Source of the DNA: Siphonodentalium dalli
Taxonomy: Eukaryota > Mollusca > Scaphopoda > Gadilida > Siphonodentaliidae
Length of the DNA: 64,000 bases
NCBI GenBank assembly: GCA_032622095.1
Contig: CP136063.1
Span: forward strand, 27,532,987-27,596,986
Direction of reading: 5' to 3'
Shown: piece after piece, positions 1 through 15,400 of the stretch
Position numbering within the stretch: the first letter of the stretch is position 1
How the letters are laid out: each line of letters begins with the position of its first letter
Notes under the pieces: generated by a model
The model's database searches: none
What the model saw: the letters and a program-made list of their open reading frames with translations, nothing else
Told to the model about the DNA's origin: nothing
Program-made: the position numbers and the translations under genes

Positions 1-3000
1 GGAGACCATAATTAAACATCGATATTTAACCTGCAGTTATTCATAACGGGCAAGGATTATCTGTTCTGGGGACCATAATTAAAGATCGATATTTAACCTT
101 GAGTTATTCGAAAACGGGCAATGATTACCTGTTCTGTAGACGATAATTAAACATCGATATTTAACCTGGAGTTCTCATGACGGGCAATGATTATCTGTTC
201 TGGAGACCGTGATTAAAGATCGATATTTAACCTGGAGTTATTCTTGACGACCACTGATTATCTGTTCTGGAGACCACAAATAAACATCGATATTTAACCT
301 GTAGTTATTCATGACGAGAACTGATTATCTGTTCTGGAGACCATAATTAAACATCGATATTTAAGCTGGAGTTCTTCATGACGGCATTGATTATCTGCTC
401 TAGAGACCACAATTAAACATCGATATTTAACCTTGAGTTATTCATGACGGGCACTGATTATTTGTTGTGGAGACAATAATTAAACATCGATATTTAACCT
501 TGAGTTATTTATGACGGGAACTGATTATCTGTTCTGGAGACCATAATTAAACATCGATATTTAACCTGGAGTTCTCATGACGGGCAATTAGTATCTGTTT
601 TGGATACCACAATTAAACATCGATATTTAACCTGGAGTTCTCATTACGGACACTGAATATCTGTTCTGGAGACCATAATTAAACATCGACATTTAACCTG
701 GAGTTCTCATGATGTCCAATAAGAATCTGTTGTGGAGACCATAATTAAACATCGATATTTAACCTGGAGTTCTCATGACGGGCAATGAGTATCTGTTCTG
801 GATACCACAATTAAACATCGATATTTAACCTGGAGTTGTGCATGACGGGCAATGATTATCTGTTCTGGAGACCATAACTAAAGATCGACATTTAACCTTG
901 AGTTATTCACAATGGGCAATGATTGTCTGTTCTGGAGACCATAATTAAACATCGATATTTAACCTGGAGTTCTCATGACGGGCAATGATTATCTGTTCTG
1001 GAGACCGTAATTAAAGATCGATATTTAACCTGGAGTTCTCATGACGGCCAATCAGGATCTGTTCTGGAGACCATAATTAAACATTGATATTTAACCTGTA
1101 GTTCTCATGACGGGCACTGATTATCTGGTCTGGAAACCATAATTAAACATCGACATTTAACCTGGAGTTATTCATAACAGGCAATGATTATCTGTTCTGG
1201 AGACCATAATTAAAGATCGATATTATACCTTGAGTTATTCATAACGGGCAATGATTATCTGTTCTGGGGACCGTGATTAAATATCGATATTTAACCTGGA
1301 GTTATTCATGACGGGCACTGATTATCTGTTCAGGAGACCATAATTAAACATCGATATTTCACCTGGAATTCGTCACGAAGGGCAGTGATTATCTGGTCTG
1401 GAGACCATAATTAAACGTCGATATTTAACTTGGAGTTCTCATGACGGGCACTGATTATCTGTTCTGGAGACCATAACTAAACATCGATATTTAACCTGGA
1501 GTTCTCATGACGGGCACTGATTATCTGTTCTGGAGACCATAATTAAACATCGATATTTAACCTGGAGTTCTCATGACGGGCACTGATTATCTGTTCTGGA
1601 GACCATAATTAAACCTCGATATTTAACCCGGAGTTCTCATGACGGGCACTGATTATCTGGTCTGGAAACCATAATTAAACATCGGTATTTAACCTGGAGT
1701 TCTCATGACGGGCACTGATTATCTGTTCTGGAGACCATAATTAAACCTCGATATTTAACCTGGAGTTATTCATGACGGGCACTGATTATCTGTTCTGGAG
1801 ACCATAACTAAATATCGATATTTAACCTGGAGTTATTCATGACGACCACTGATTATCTGTTCTGGAGACCATAATTAAATAGCGATATTTAACCAGGATA
1901 TCTCATGACGGGCACTGATTATCTGTTCTGGAGACCGCAATTAAAGTTTGATAATTAACCTGGAGTTCTCATGACGGGCACTGATTATCTGTTCTGGAGA
2001 CCATAACTAAACATCGATATTTAACCTGGAGTTATTCATGACGGGCACTGATTATCTGTTCTGGAGACCATAACTAAATATCGATATTTAACCTGGAGTT
2101 ATTCATGACGACCACTGATTATCTGTTCTGGAGACCATAATTAAATAGCGATATTTAACCAGGATATCTCATGACGGGCACTGATTATCTGTTCTGGAGA
2201 CCATAATTAAATAGCGATATTTAACGAGGATATCTCATGACGGGCACTGATTTTCTGTTCTGGAGACCATAATTAAACATTGATATTTAACCTGTAGTTC
2301 TCATGACGGGCACTGATTATCTGGTCTGGAAACCATAATTAAACATCGATATTTAACCTGGAGTTATTCATAACGGGCAATGATTATCTGTTCTGGAGAC
2401 CATAATTAAACATCGATATTTAACCTTGAGTTACTCAAAACGGGCAATGATTACCTGTTCTGGAGACCGAAATTAAATATCGATAATTAACCTGGAGTTA
2501 TTCATGGCGGGCACTGACTATCTGTTCAGGAGACCATAATTAAACATCGATATTTAACCTGCAGTTATTCATAACGGGCAATGATTATCTCTTCTGGGGA
2601 CCATAATTAAAGATCGATATTTAACCTTGAGTTATTCGAAAACGGGCAATGATTACCTGTTCTGGAGACGATAATTAAACATCGATATTTAACCTGGAGT
2701 TCTCATGATGGGCAATGATTATCTGTTCTGGAGACCGTGATTAAAGATCGATATTTAACCTGGAGTTCTCATTACGGACACTGATTATCTGTTCTGGAGA
2801 CCATAATTAAACATTGATATTTAACCTGTAGTTCTCATGACGGGCACTGATTATCTGGTCTGGAAACCATAATTAAACATCGATATTTAACCTGGAGTTA
2901 TTCATAACGGGCAATGATTATCTGTTCTGGAGACCATAATTAAACATCGATATTTAACCTTGAGTTATTCAAAACGGGCAATGATTACCTGTTCTGGAGA

Positions 3001-6000
3001 CCGAAATTAAATATCGACAATTAACCTAGAGTTCTTCATGACGGGCAACGATTATCTGTTCTGGAGACCATAATTAAACATCGATATTTAACCTGGAGTT
3101 CTCATGACGGGCACAGATTATCTGTTCTGGAGACCATAATTAAACATCGATATTTAACCTGGAGTTCTCATGATGTCCAATAAGAATCTGTTCTGGAGAC
3201 GATAATTAAACATCGATATATAACCTGGAGTTCTCATGACGGGCAATGAGTATTTGTTCTGGAGACGATAATTAAACATCGATATTTAACCTGGAGTTCT
3301 CATGACGGGCAGTGATTATCTGTTCTGGAGACGATAATTAAAGATCGATATTTAACCAGGAGTTCTCACGACGGGCAATGATTACCTGTTCTGGAGACCA
3401 TAATCAAACATCGATATTTAACCTGGAGTTCTCATGGCGGGCAATGATTATCTGTTCTGGAGACCATAATTAAACAACGATATTTAACCTGGAGTTCTCA
3501 TGACGGGCACTGATTATCTGTTCTGGAGACCGTAATTAAACATCGATATTTAACCTGGAGTTCTCATGATGGCCAATAAGAATCTGTTCTGGAGACTGTA
3601 ATTAAAGATCGATATTTAACCTGGAGTTCTCATGACGGGCAATGATTATCTGTTCTGGAGACCGTAATTAAAGATCGATATTTAACCTGGAGTTTTTCAT
3701 GACGAGCAATAATTATCTGTTCTGGAGACCATAATTAAACATCGATATTTAACCTGGAGTTCTCATGACGGGCAATCAGGATCTGTTCTGGAGACCATAA
3801 TTAAACATTGATATTTAACCTGTAGTTCTCATGACGGGCACTGATTATCTGGTCTGGAAACCATAATTAAACATCGACATTTAACCTGGAGTTATTCATA
3901 ACGGGCAACGATTATCTGTTCTGGAGACCATAATTAAAGATCGATATTATACCTTGAGTTATTCATAACGGGCAATGATTATCTGTTCTGGGGACCGTAA
4001 TTAAATATCGATATTTAACCTGGAGTTATTCATGACGGGAACTGATTATCTGTTCAGGAGACCATAATTAAACATCGATATATCACCTGGAATTCGTCAC
4101 GAAGGGCACTGATTATCTGGTCTGGAAACCATAATTAAACATCGATATTTAACCTGGAGTTATTCATAACGGGCAATGATTATCTGTTCTGGAGACCATA
4201 ATTAAACATCGATATTTAACCTTGAGTTACTCAAAACGGACAATGATTACCTGTTGTGGAGACCGAAATTAAATATCGATAATTAACCTGGAGTTATTCA
4301 TGACGGGCACTGACTATCTGTCCAGGAGACCATAATTAAACATCGATATTTAACTTGGAGTTCTCATGACGGGCACTGATTATCTGTTCTGGAGACCATA
4401 ACTAAACATCGATATTTAACCTGGAGTTCTCATGACGGGCACTGATTATCTGTTCTGGAGACCGCAATTAAAGATTGATATTTAACCTGGAGTTCTCATT
4501 ACGGACACTGATTATCTGGTCTGGAAACCATAATTAAACATCGATATTTAACCTGGAGTTATTCATAACGGGCAATGATTATCTGTTCTGGAGACCTTAA
4601 TTAAACATCGATATTTAACCTTGAGTTACTCAAAATGGGCAATGATTACCTGTTATGGAGACCGAAATTAAATATCGATAATTAACCTGGAGTTATTCAT
4701 GGCGGGCACTGACTATCTGTTCAGGAGACCATAATTCAACATCGATATTTAACCTGCAGTTATTCATAACGGGCAAGGATTATCTGTTCTGAAGACCATA
4801 ATTAAAGATCGATATTTAACCTTGAGTTATTCGAAAACGGGCAATGAATACCTGTTCTGGAGACGATAATTAAACATCGATATTTAACCTGGAGTTCTCA
4901 TGACGGGCAATGATTATCTGTTCTGGAGACCGTGATTAAAGATCGATATTTAACCTGGAGTTATTCTTGACGACCATTGATTATCTGTTCTGGAGACCAC
5001 AAATAAACATCGATATTTAACCTGTAGTTATTCATGACGAGAACTGATTATCTGTTCTGGAGACCATAATTAAACATCGATATTTAAGCTGGAGTTATTC
5101 ATGACGGCATTGATTATCTGCTCTAGAGACCACAATTAAACATCGATATTTAACCTTGAGTTATTCATGACGGGCACTGATTATTTGTTGTGGAGACAAT
5201 AATTAAACATCGATATTTAACCTTGAGTTATTCATGACGGGAACTGATTATCTGTTCTGGAGACCATAATTAAACATCGATATTTAACCTGGATTTCTCA
5301 TGACGGGCAATGAGTATCTGTTCTGGATACCACAATTAAACATCGATATTTAACCTGGAGTTGTGCATGACGGGCAATGATTATCTGTTCTGGAGACCAT
5401 AATTAAAGACCGACATTTAACCTTCAGTTATTCATAATGGGCAATGATTGTCTGTTCTGGAGACCATAATTAAACATCGATATTTAACCTGGAGTTCTCA
5501 TGATGGCCAATAAGAATCTGTTCTGGAGACCGTAATTAAAGATCGATATTTAACCTGGAGTTCTCATGACGGGCAATGATTATCTGTTCTGGAGACTGTA
5601 ATTAAAGATCGATATTTAACCTGGAGTTCTCATGACGGGCAATCAGGATCTGTTCTGGAGACAATAATTAAACATTGATATTTAACCTGTAGTTCTCATG
5701 ACGGGCACTGATCATCTGGTCTGGAAACCATAATTAAACATCGACATTTAACCTGGAGTTATTCATAACGGGCAATGATTATCTGTTCTGGAGACCATAA
5801 TTAAAGATCGATATTATACCTTGAGTTATTCATAACGGGCAATGATTATCTGTTCTGGGGACCGTGATTAAATATCGATATTTAACCTGGAGTTATTCAT
5901 GACGGGCACTGATTATCTGTTCAGGAGACCATAATTAAACATCGATATTTCACCTGGAATTCGTCACGAAGGGCAGTGATTATCTGGTATGGAGACCATA

Positions 6001-8328
6001 ATAAAACATCGATATTTAACTTGGAGTTCTCATGACGGGCACTGATTATCTGTTCTGGATACCATAACTAAACATCGATATTTAACCTGGAGTTCTCATG
6101 ACGGGCACAGATTATCTGTTCTGGAGACCGTAATTAAAGATTGATATTTAACCTGGAATTCTCATTACGGACACTGATTATCTGTTCTGGAGACCATAAT
6201 TAAACATTGATATTTAACCTGTAGTTCTCATGACGGGCACTGATTATCTGGTCTGGAAATCATAATTAAACATTGATATTTAACCTTGAGTTATTCATAA
6301 CGGGCAATGATTATCTGTTATGGAGACCATAATTAAACATCGATATTTAACCTTGAGTTACTCAAAACGGGCAATGATTACCTGTTCTGAAGACCGAAAT
6401 TAAATATCGATAATTAACCTGGAGTTATTCATGGCGGGTACTGACTATCTGTTCAGGAGACCATAATTAAACATCGATATTTAACCTGCAGTTATTCATA
6501 ACGGGAAATGATTATCTGTTCTGGGGACCATAATTAAAGATCGATATTTAACCTTGAGTTATTCGAAAACGGGCAATGATTACCTGTTCTGGAGACGATA
6601 ATTAAACATCGATATTTAACCTGGAGTTCTCATGACGGGCAATGATTATCTGTTCTGGAGACCGTGATTAAAGATCGATATTTAACCTGGAGTTATTCAT
6701 GACGACCACTGATTATCTGTTCTGGGGACCATAATTAAACATCGACATTTAACCTGGAGTTATCATGATGGGCACTGATTACCTGTTCTGGGGACCATAA
6801 CTAAACATCGATATTTAACCTGGAGTTATTCATAACGGGCAATGATTACCTGTTCAGGAGACCATAATTAAACATCGATATTTAACCTTGAGTTATTCAC
6901 GACGGGCAGTGATTATCTGTTCTGGAGACCATAATTAAACATCGATATTTAACTTTGAGTTATTCGAAAACGGGCAATGATTACCTGTTCTGGAGACGAT
7001 AATTAAACATCGATATTTAACCTGGAGTTCTCATGACGGGCAATGATTATCTGTTCTGGAGACCGTGATTAAAGATCGATATTTAACCTGGAGTTATTCA
7101 TGACGACCACTGATTATCTGTTCTGGAGACCACAAATAAACATCGATATTTAACCTGTAGTTATTCATGACGAGCACTGATTATCTGTTCTGGAGACCAT
7201 AATTAAACATCGATATTTAAGCTGGAGTTCTTCATGACGGCAATGATTATCTGCTCTAGAGACCACAATTAAACATCGATATTTAACCTTGAGTTATTCA
7301 TGACGGGCACTGATTATTTTTTGTGGAGACAATGATTAAACATCGATATTTAACCTTGAGTTATTCATGACGGGAACTGATTATCTGTTCTGGAGACCAT
7401 AATTAAACATCGATATTTAACCTGGAGTTCTCATGACGGGCAATGAGTATCTGTTCTGGATACCACAATTAAACATCGATATTTAACCTGGAGTTGTGCA
7501 TGACGGGCAATGATTATCTGTTCTGGAGACCATAATTAAAGATCGACATTTAACCTTGAGTTATTCATAATGGGCAATGATTGTCTGTTCTGGAGACCAT
7601 AATTAAACATTGATATTTAACCTGGAGTTCTCATGATGGCCAATAAGAATCTGTTCTGGAGACCGTAATTAAAGATCAATATTTAACCTGGAATTCTCAT
7701 GATGGCCAATAAGAATCTGTTCTGGAGACCGTAATTAAAGATCGATATTTAACCTGGAGTTATTCATGACGAGCAATGATTATCTGTCCTGGAGACCACA
7801 AATAAACATCGATTTTTAACCTGGAGTTATTCATGACGAGCACTGATTATCTGTTCTGGAGACCATAATTAAACATCGATATTTAACCTGTAGTTCTTCA
7901 TGGCGGGCAACGATTAACTGCTCTGGAGACCACAATTAAACATCGATTTTTAACCTGGAGTTATTCATAACGGGCAATGATTATCTGTTCTGGAGACCAT
8001 AATTAAACATCGATTTTATACCTTGAGTTATTCATAACGGGCAATGATTATCTGTTCAGGAGATCATAATTAAACATCGATATTTAACCTGGAATTCGTT
8101 ACGAAGGGCAGTGATTATCTGTTCTGGAGACCATAACTAAACATCGATATTTAACCTGGAGTTCTCATGACGGACACTGATTATCTGTTCTGGAGTCCAT
8201 AATTAAACATCGATATTTAACCTGGAGTTATTCATAACGGGCAATGATTATCTGTTCTGGAGACCATAATTAAACATCGATATTTAACCTTGAGTTACTC
8301 AAAACGGGCAATGATTACCTGTTCTGGA

Positions 8329-11131
8329 GACAGAAATTAAATATCGATAATTAACCTGGAGTTATTCATGGCGGGCACTGACTATCTGTTCAGGAGACCA
8401 TAATTAAACATCGATATTTAACCTGCAGTTATTCATAACGGGCAATGATTATCTGTTATGGTGACCATAATTAAACATCGACATTTAACCTGGAGTTATC
8501 ATGATGGGCACTGATTACCTGTTCTGGGGACCATAATTAAACATCGATATTTAACCTGGAGTTATTCATAACGGGCAATGATTACCTGTTCAGGAGACCA
8601 TAATTAAACATCGATAATTAACCTTGAGTTATTCACGACGGGCAGTGATTATCTGTTCTGGAGACCATAACTAAACATCGATATTTAGCTTGGAGTTCTC
8701 ATGACGTGCAATGATTATCTGTTCTGGAGACCATAACTAAATATCGATATTTAACCTGGAGTTATCATGATGGGCACTGATTACCTGTTCTGGGGACCAT
8801 AACTAAACATCAATATTTAACCTTGAGTTATTCAAAACGGGCTATGATTATATGTTCTGGAGACCGTAATTAAATATCGATATCTAACCTGGAGTTCTCA
8901 TTACGGGCACTGATTATCTGTTCTGGAGACCATATCTAAAATATCGATATTTAACCTGGAGTTATTCATGACGGGCACTGATTATCTGTTCTGGAGTCCA
9001 TAATTAAACATCGATATTTAACCTGGAGTTATTCATAACGGGCAATGATCATTTGTTCTTGAGACCATAATTAAAGATCGATATTTAACCTTGAGTTATT
9101 CAAAACGGGTAATGATTATCTGTTCTGGAGACAATAATTAAACATCGATATTTAACCTTGAGTTATTCATGACGGGCACTGATTATCTGTTCTGGAGACC
9201 ATAATTTAACAGCGATATTTAACCTAAAGTTCCTCATGACGGGCACTTTATTATCCGTTCTGGAGACCATAATTTAACATCGATATTTAATCTGGAGTTC
9301 CTCACGACGGGCAGTGATTATCTGTTATGGAGACCATAATCAAACATCGATATTTAATCTGGAGTTCTCATGACGGGCACTGATAATCTGTTCTGGAGAC
9401 CATATCTAAAATATCGATATTTAACCTGGAGTTATTCATGACGGGTACTGATTACCTGTCCTGGAGACCATAATTAAACACCGATATCTAACCTGGAGTT
9501 CTCATGACGGCACTGATTATCTGTTCTGGAGATCGTAATTAAAGATTGATATTTAACTTGGAGTTCTCATGACGGGCAATGATTATCTGTTCTGGAGACC
9601 ATAATTAAACATCAATATTTAACCTGGAGTTCTCATGACGGGCACCGATTATCTGGTCTGGAAACCATAATTAAACATCGATATTTAACCTTGAGTTATT
9701 CATGACGAGCATTGATGATCTGTTCTGGAGACCGAAATTAAATATCGATAATTAACCTGGAGTTATTCATGGCGGGGCACTGACTATCTGTTCAGGAGAC
9801 CATAATTAAACATCGATATTTAACCTGCAGTTATTCATAACGGGCAATGATTATCTGTTATGGTGACCATAATTAAACATCGACATTTAACCTGGAGTTA
9901 TCATGATGGGCACTGATTACCTGTTCTGGGGACCATAATTAAACATCGATATTTAACCTGAAGTTATTCATAACGGGCAATGATTACCTGTTCAGGAGAC
10001 CATAATTAAACATCGATAATTAACCTTGAGTTATTCACGACGGGCAGTGATTATCTGTTCTGGAGACCATAACTAAACATCGATATTTAGCTTGGAGTTC
10101 TCATGACGTGCAATGATTATCTGTTCTGGAGACCATAACTAAATATCGATATTTAACCTGGAGTTATCATGATGGGCACTGATTACCTGTTCTGGGGACC
10201 ATAACTAAACATCAATATTTAACCTTGAGTTATTCAAAACGGGCTATGATTATATGTTCTGGAGACCGTAATTAAATATCGATATCTAACCTGGAGTTCT
10301 CATTACGGGCACTGATTATCTGTTCTGGAGACCATATCTAAAATATCGATATTTAACCTGGAGTTATTCATGACGGGCACTGATTATCTGTTCTGGAGTC
10401 CATAATTAAACATCGATATTTAACCTGGAGTTATTCATAACGGGCAATGATCATTTGTTCTTGAGACCATAATTAAAGATCGATATTTAACCTTGAGTTA
10501 TTCAAAACGGGTAATGATTATCTGTTCTGGAGACAATAATTAAACATCGATATTTAACCTTGAGTTATTCATGACGGGCACTGATTATCTGTTCTGGAGA
10601 CCATAATTTAACAGCGATATTTAACCTGAAGTTCCTCATGACGGGCACTTTATTATCCGTTCTGGAGAACATAATTTAACATCGATATTTAATCTGGAGT
10701 TCCTCACGACGGGCAGTGATTATCTGTTATGGAGACCATAATCAAACATCGATATTTAATCTGGAGTTCTCATGACGGGCACTGATAATCTGTTCTGGAG
10801 ACCATATCTAAAATATCGATATTTAACCTGGAGTTATTCATGACGGGTACTGATTACCTGTCCTGGAGACCATAATTAAACACCGATATTTAACCTGGAG
10901 TTCTCATGACGGCACTGATTATCTGTTCTGGAGATCGTAATTAAAGATTGATATTTAACTTGGAGTTCTCATGACGGGCAATGATTATCTGTTCTGGAGA
11001 CCATAATTAAACATCAATATTTAACCTGGAGTTCTCATGACGGGCACCGATTATCTGGTCTGGAAACCATAATTAAACATCGATATTTAACCTTGAGTTA
11101 TTCATGACGAGCATTGATGATCTGTTCTGGA
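8329..11131. repeat. Higher-order repeat, 1,402 bp tandem pair
   Basis: Two adjacent blocks of about 21 monomers are near-identical at an offset of 1,402 bp. TAATTAAACATCG at 8,401 recurs at 9,803, and the rare ATGACGTGCAATG variant at 8,701 recurs at 10,103. The first block ends with GATGATCTGTTCTGGAGA followed directly by the start of the second (CCGAAATTAAATATCG near 9,731). The second ends at about 11,131, where AAAATAATTAATGATCGG begins. A third, partial copy lies at about 14,640-15,993 (the same landmark at 14,665). The blocks share private monomer variants in the same order, so they arose by block duplication and not by independent monomer drift. Confidence 0.9.
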
Positions 11132-12465
11132 GAAAATAATTAATGATCGGTATTTAACCTGGAGTTATTCATGACGGGCACGATTATCTGTTCTGGGGAC
11201 CATAACTAAACATCGATATTTAACCTGGAGTTATTCGAAAACGGGCAATGATTACCTGTTCTGGAGACGATAATTAAACATCGATATTTAACCTGGAGTT
11301 CTCATGACGGGCAATGATTATCTGTTCTGGAGACCGTGATTAAAGATCGATATTTAACCTGGAGTTATTCATGACGACCACTGATTATCTGTTCTGGAGA
11401 CCACAAATAAACATCGATATTTAACCTGTAGTTATTCATGACGAGCACTGATTATCTGTTCTGGAGACCATAATTAAACATCGATATTTAAGCTGGAGTT
11501 CTTCATGACGGCAATGATTACCTGTTCAGGAGACCATAATTAAACATCGATATTTAACCTTGAGTTATTCACGACGGCCAGTGATTATCTGTTCTGGAGA
11601 CCATAATTAAACAACGATATTTAGCTTGGAGTTCTCATGACGGGCAATGATTATCTGTTCTGGAGACCATAATTAAACATCGATATTTAACCTGGAGTTA
11701 TTCATAACGGGCAATGATTATCTGTTCTGGAGATCATAACTAAACATCGATATTTAACCTGTAGTTCTTCATGGCGGGCAATGATTATCTGCTCTGGAGA
11801 CCACAATTAAACATCGATATTTAACCTTGAGTTATTCATGACGGGTACTGATTATCTGTTCTGGAGACCATAATTAAACATCGATATTTAACCTGGAGTT
11901 CTCATGACGGGCAATCAGGATCTGTTCTGGAGACCATAATTAAACATTGATATTTAACCTGTAGTTCTCATGACGGGCACTGATTATCTGGTCTGGAAAC
12001 CATAATTAAACATCGATATTTACCCTGTAGTTCTTCATGGCGGGCAATGATTATCTGTTCTGGAGACCACAATTAAACATCGATATTTAACCTAGAGTTA
12101 TTCATGACTGGAACTGATTATCTGTTCTGGAGACCATAATTAAACATCGATATTTAACCTGGAGTTCTCATGACGGGCAATCAGGATCTGTTCTGGAGAC
12201 CATAATTAAACATTGATATTTAACCTGTAGTTCTCATGACGGGCACTGATTATCTGGTCTGGAAACCATAATTAAACATCGACATTTAACCTGGAGTTAT
12301 TCATAACGGGCAGTGATTATCTGTTCTGGAGACCATAATTAAAGATCGATATTGTACCTCGAGTTATTCATAACGGGCAATGATTATATGTTCTGGAAAC
12401 CATAATTAAACATCGATATTTAACCTGGAGTTATTCATAACGGGCAATGATTATATGTTCTGGAG

Positions 12466-15400
12466 AAAATAATTAATGATCGGTATTTAACCTGGAGTTA
12501 TTCATGACGGGCACTGATTATCTGTTCTGGGGACCATAACTAAACATCGATATTTAACCTGGAGTTATTCATAACGGGCAATGATTACCTGTTCAGGAGA
12601 CCATAATTAAACATCGATATTTAACCTTGAGTTATTCACGACGGGCAGTGATTATCTGTTCTGGAGACCATAATTAAACATCGATATTTAACTTTGAGTT
12701 ATTCGAAAACGGGCAATGATTACCTGTTCTGGAGACGATAATTAAACATCGATATTTAACCTGGAGTTCTCATGACGGGCAATGATTATCTGTTCTGGAG
12801 ACCGTGATTAAAGATCGATATTTAACCTGGAGTTATTCATGACGACCACTGATTATCTGTTCTGGAGACCACAAATAAACATCGATATTTAACCTGTAGT
12901 TATTCATGACGAGCACTGATTATCTGTTCTGGAGACCATAATTAAACATCGATATTTAAGCTGGAGTTCTTCATGACGGCAATGATTACCTGTTCAGGAG
13001 ACCATAATTAAACATCGATATTTAACCTTGAGTTATTCACGACGGCCAGTGATTATCTGTTCTGGAGACCATAATTAAACAACGATATTTAGCTTGGAGT
13101 TCTCATGACGGGCAATGATTATCTGTTCTGGAGACCATAATTAAACATCGATATTTAACCTGGAGTTATTCATAACGGGCAATGATTATCTGTTCTGGAG
13201 ATCATAACTAAACATCGATATTTAACCTGTAGTTCTTCATGGCGGGCAATGATTATCTGCTCTGGAGACCACAATTAAACATCGATATTTAACCTTGAGT
13301 TATTCATGACGGGTACTGATTATCTGTTCTGGAGACCATAATTAAACATCGATATTTAACCTGGAGTTCTCATGACGGGCAATCAGGATCTGTTCTGGAG
13401 ACCATAATTAAACATTGATATTTAACCTGTAGTTCTCATGACGGGCACTGATTATCTGGTCTGGAAACCATAATTAAACATCGATATTTACCCTGTAGTT
13501 CTTCATGGCGGGCAATGATTATCTGTTCTGGAGACCACAATTAAACATCGATATTTAACTTAGAGTTATTCATGACTGGAACTGATTATCTGTTCTGGAG
13601 ACCATAATTAAACATCGATATTTAACCTGGAGTTCTCATGACGGGCAATCAGGATCTGTTCTGGAGACCATAATTAAACATTGATATTTAACCTGTAGTT
13701 CTCATGACGGGCACTGATTATCTGGTCTGGAAACCATAATTAAACATCGACATTTAACCTGGAGTTATTCATAACGGGCAGTGATTATCTGTTCTGGAGA
13801 CCATAATTAAAGATCGATATTGTACCTCGAGTTATTCATAACGGGCAATGATTATATGTTCTGGAGACCATAATTAAACATCGATATTTAACCTGAAGTT
13901 ATTCATAACGGGCAATGATTATCTGTTCTGGAGACCATAACTAAACATCGATATTTAACCTGGAGATCTCATTACGGGCAATGATTATATGTTCTGGAGC
14001 CCATATTAAACATCGATATTTAACCTGGAGTTCCCATGACCGGCACCGATTATCTGTCTGGAGACAATAACTAAATATCGATATTTAACCTGGAGTTCTC
14101 ATGACCAGCAATGATTACCTGTTCTGGAGACAATAATTAAACATCGATATTTAACCTTGAGTTATTCAAAACGGGCAATGATTATATGTTCTGGAGACCG
14201 TAATTAAATATCGATATCTAACCTGGAGTTCTCATTACGGGCACTGATTATCTGTTCTGGAGACCATATCTAAAATATCGATATTTAACCTGGAGTTATT
14301 CATGACGGGCACTGATTATCTGTTCTGAAGTCCATAATTAAACATCGATATTTAACCTGGAGTTATTCATAACGGGCAATGATCATTTGTTCTTGAGACC
14401 ATAATTAAAGATCGATATTTAACCTTGAGTTATTCAAAACGGGTAATGATTATCTGTTCTGGAGACAATAATTAAACATCGATATTTAACCTGGAGTTAT
14501 TCATAACGGGCAATGATTATCTGTTCTGGAGACCATAACTAAACATCGATATTTAACCTGGAGTTATCATGATGGGCACTGATTACCTGTTCTGGGGACC
14601 ATAATTAAACATCGATATTTAACCTGGAGTTATGGCGGGCACTGACTATCTGTTCAGGAGACCATAATTAAACATCGATATTTAACTGCAGTTATTCATA
14701 ACGGGCAATGATTATCTGTTATGGTGACCATAATTAAACATCGACATTTAACCTGGAGTTATCATGATGGGCACTGATTACCTGTTATGGGGACCATAAT
14801 TAAACATCGATATTTAACCTGGAGTTATTCATAACGGGCAATGATTACCTGTTCAGGAGACCATAATTAAACATCGATAATTAACCTTGAGTTATTCACG
14901 ACGGGCAGTGATTATCTGTTCTGGAGACCATAACTAAACATCGATATTTAGCTTGGAGTTCTCATGACGTGCAATGATTATCTGTTCTGGAGACCATAAC
15001 TAAATATCGATATTTAACCTGGAGTTATCATGATGGGCACTGATTACCTGTTCTGGGGACCATAACTAAACATCAATATTTAACCTTGAGTTATTCAAAA
15101 CGGGCTATGATTATATGTTCTGGAGACCGTAATTAAATATCGATATCTAACCTGGAGTTCTCATTACGGGCACTGATTATCTGTTCTGGAGACCATATCT
15201 AAAATATCGATATTTAACCTGGAGTTATTCATGACGGGCACTGATTATCTGTTCTGGAGTCCATAATTAAACATCGATATTTAACCTGGAGTTATTCATA
15301 ACGGGCAATGATCATTTGTTCTTGAGACCATAATTAAAGATCGATATTTAATCTTGAGTTATTCAAAACGGGTAATGATTATCTGTTCTGGAGACAATAA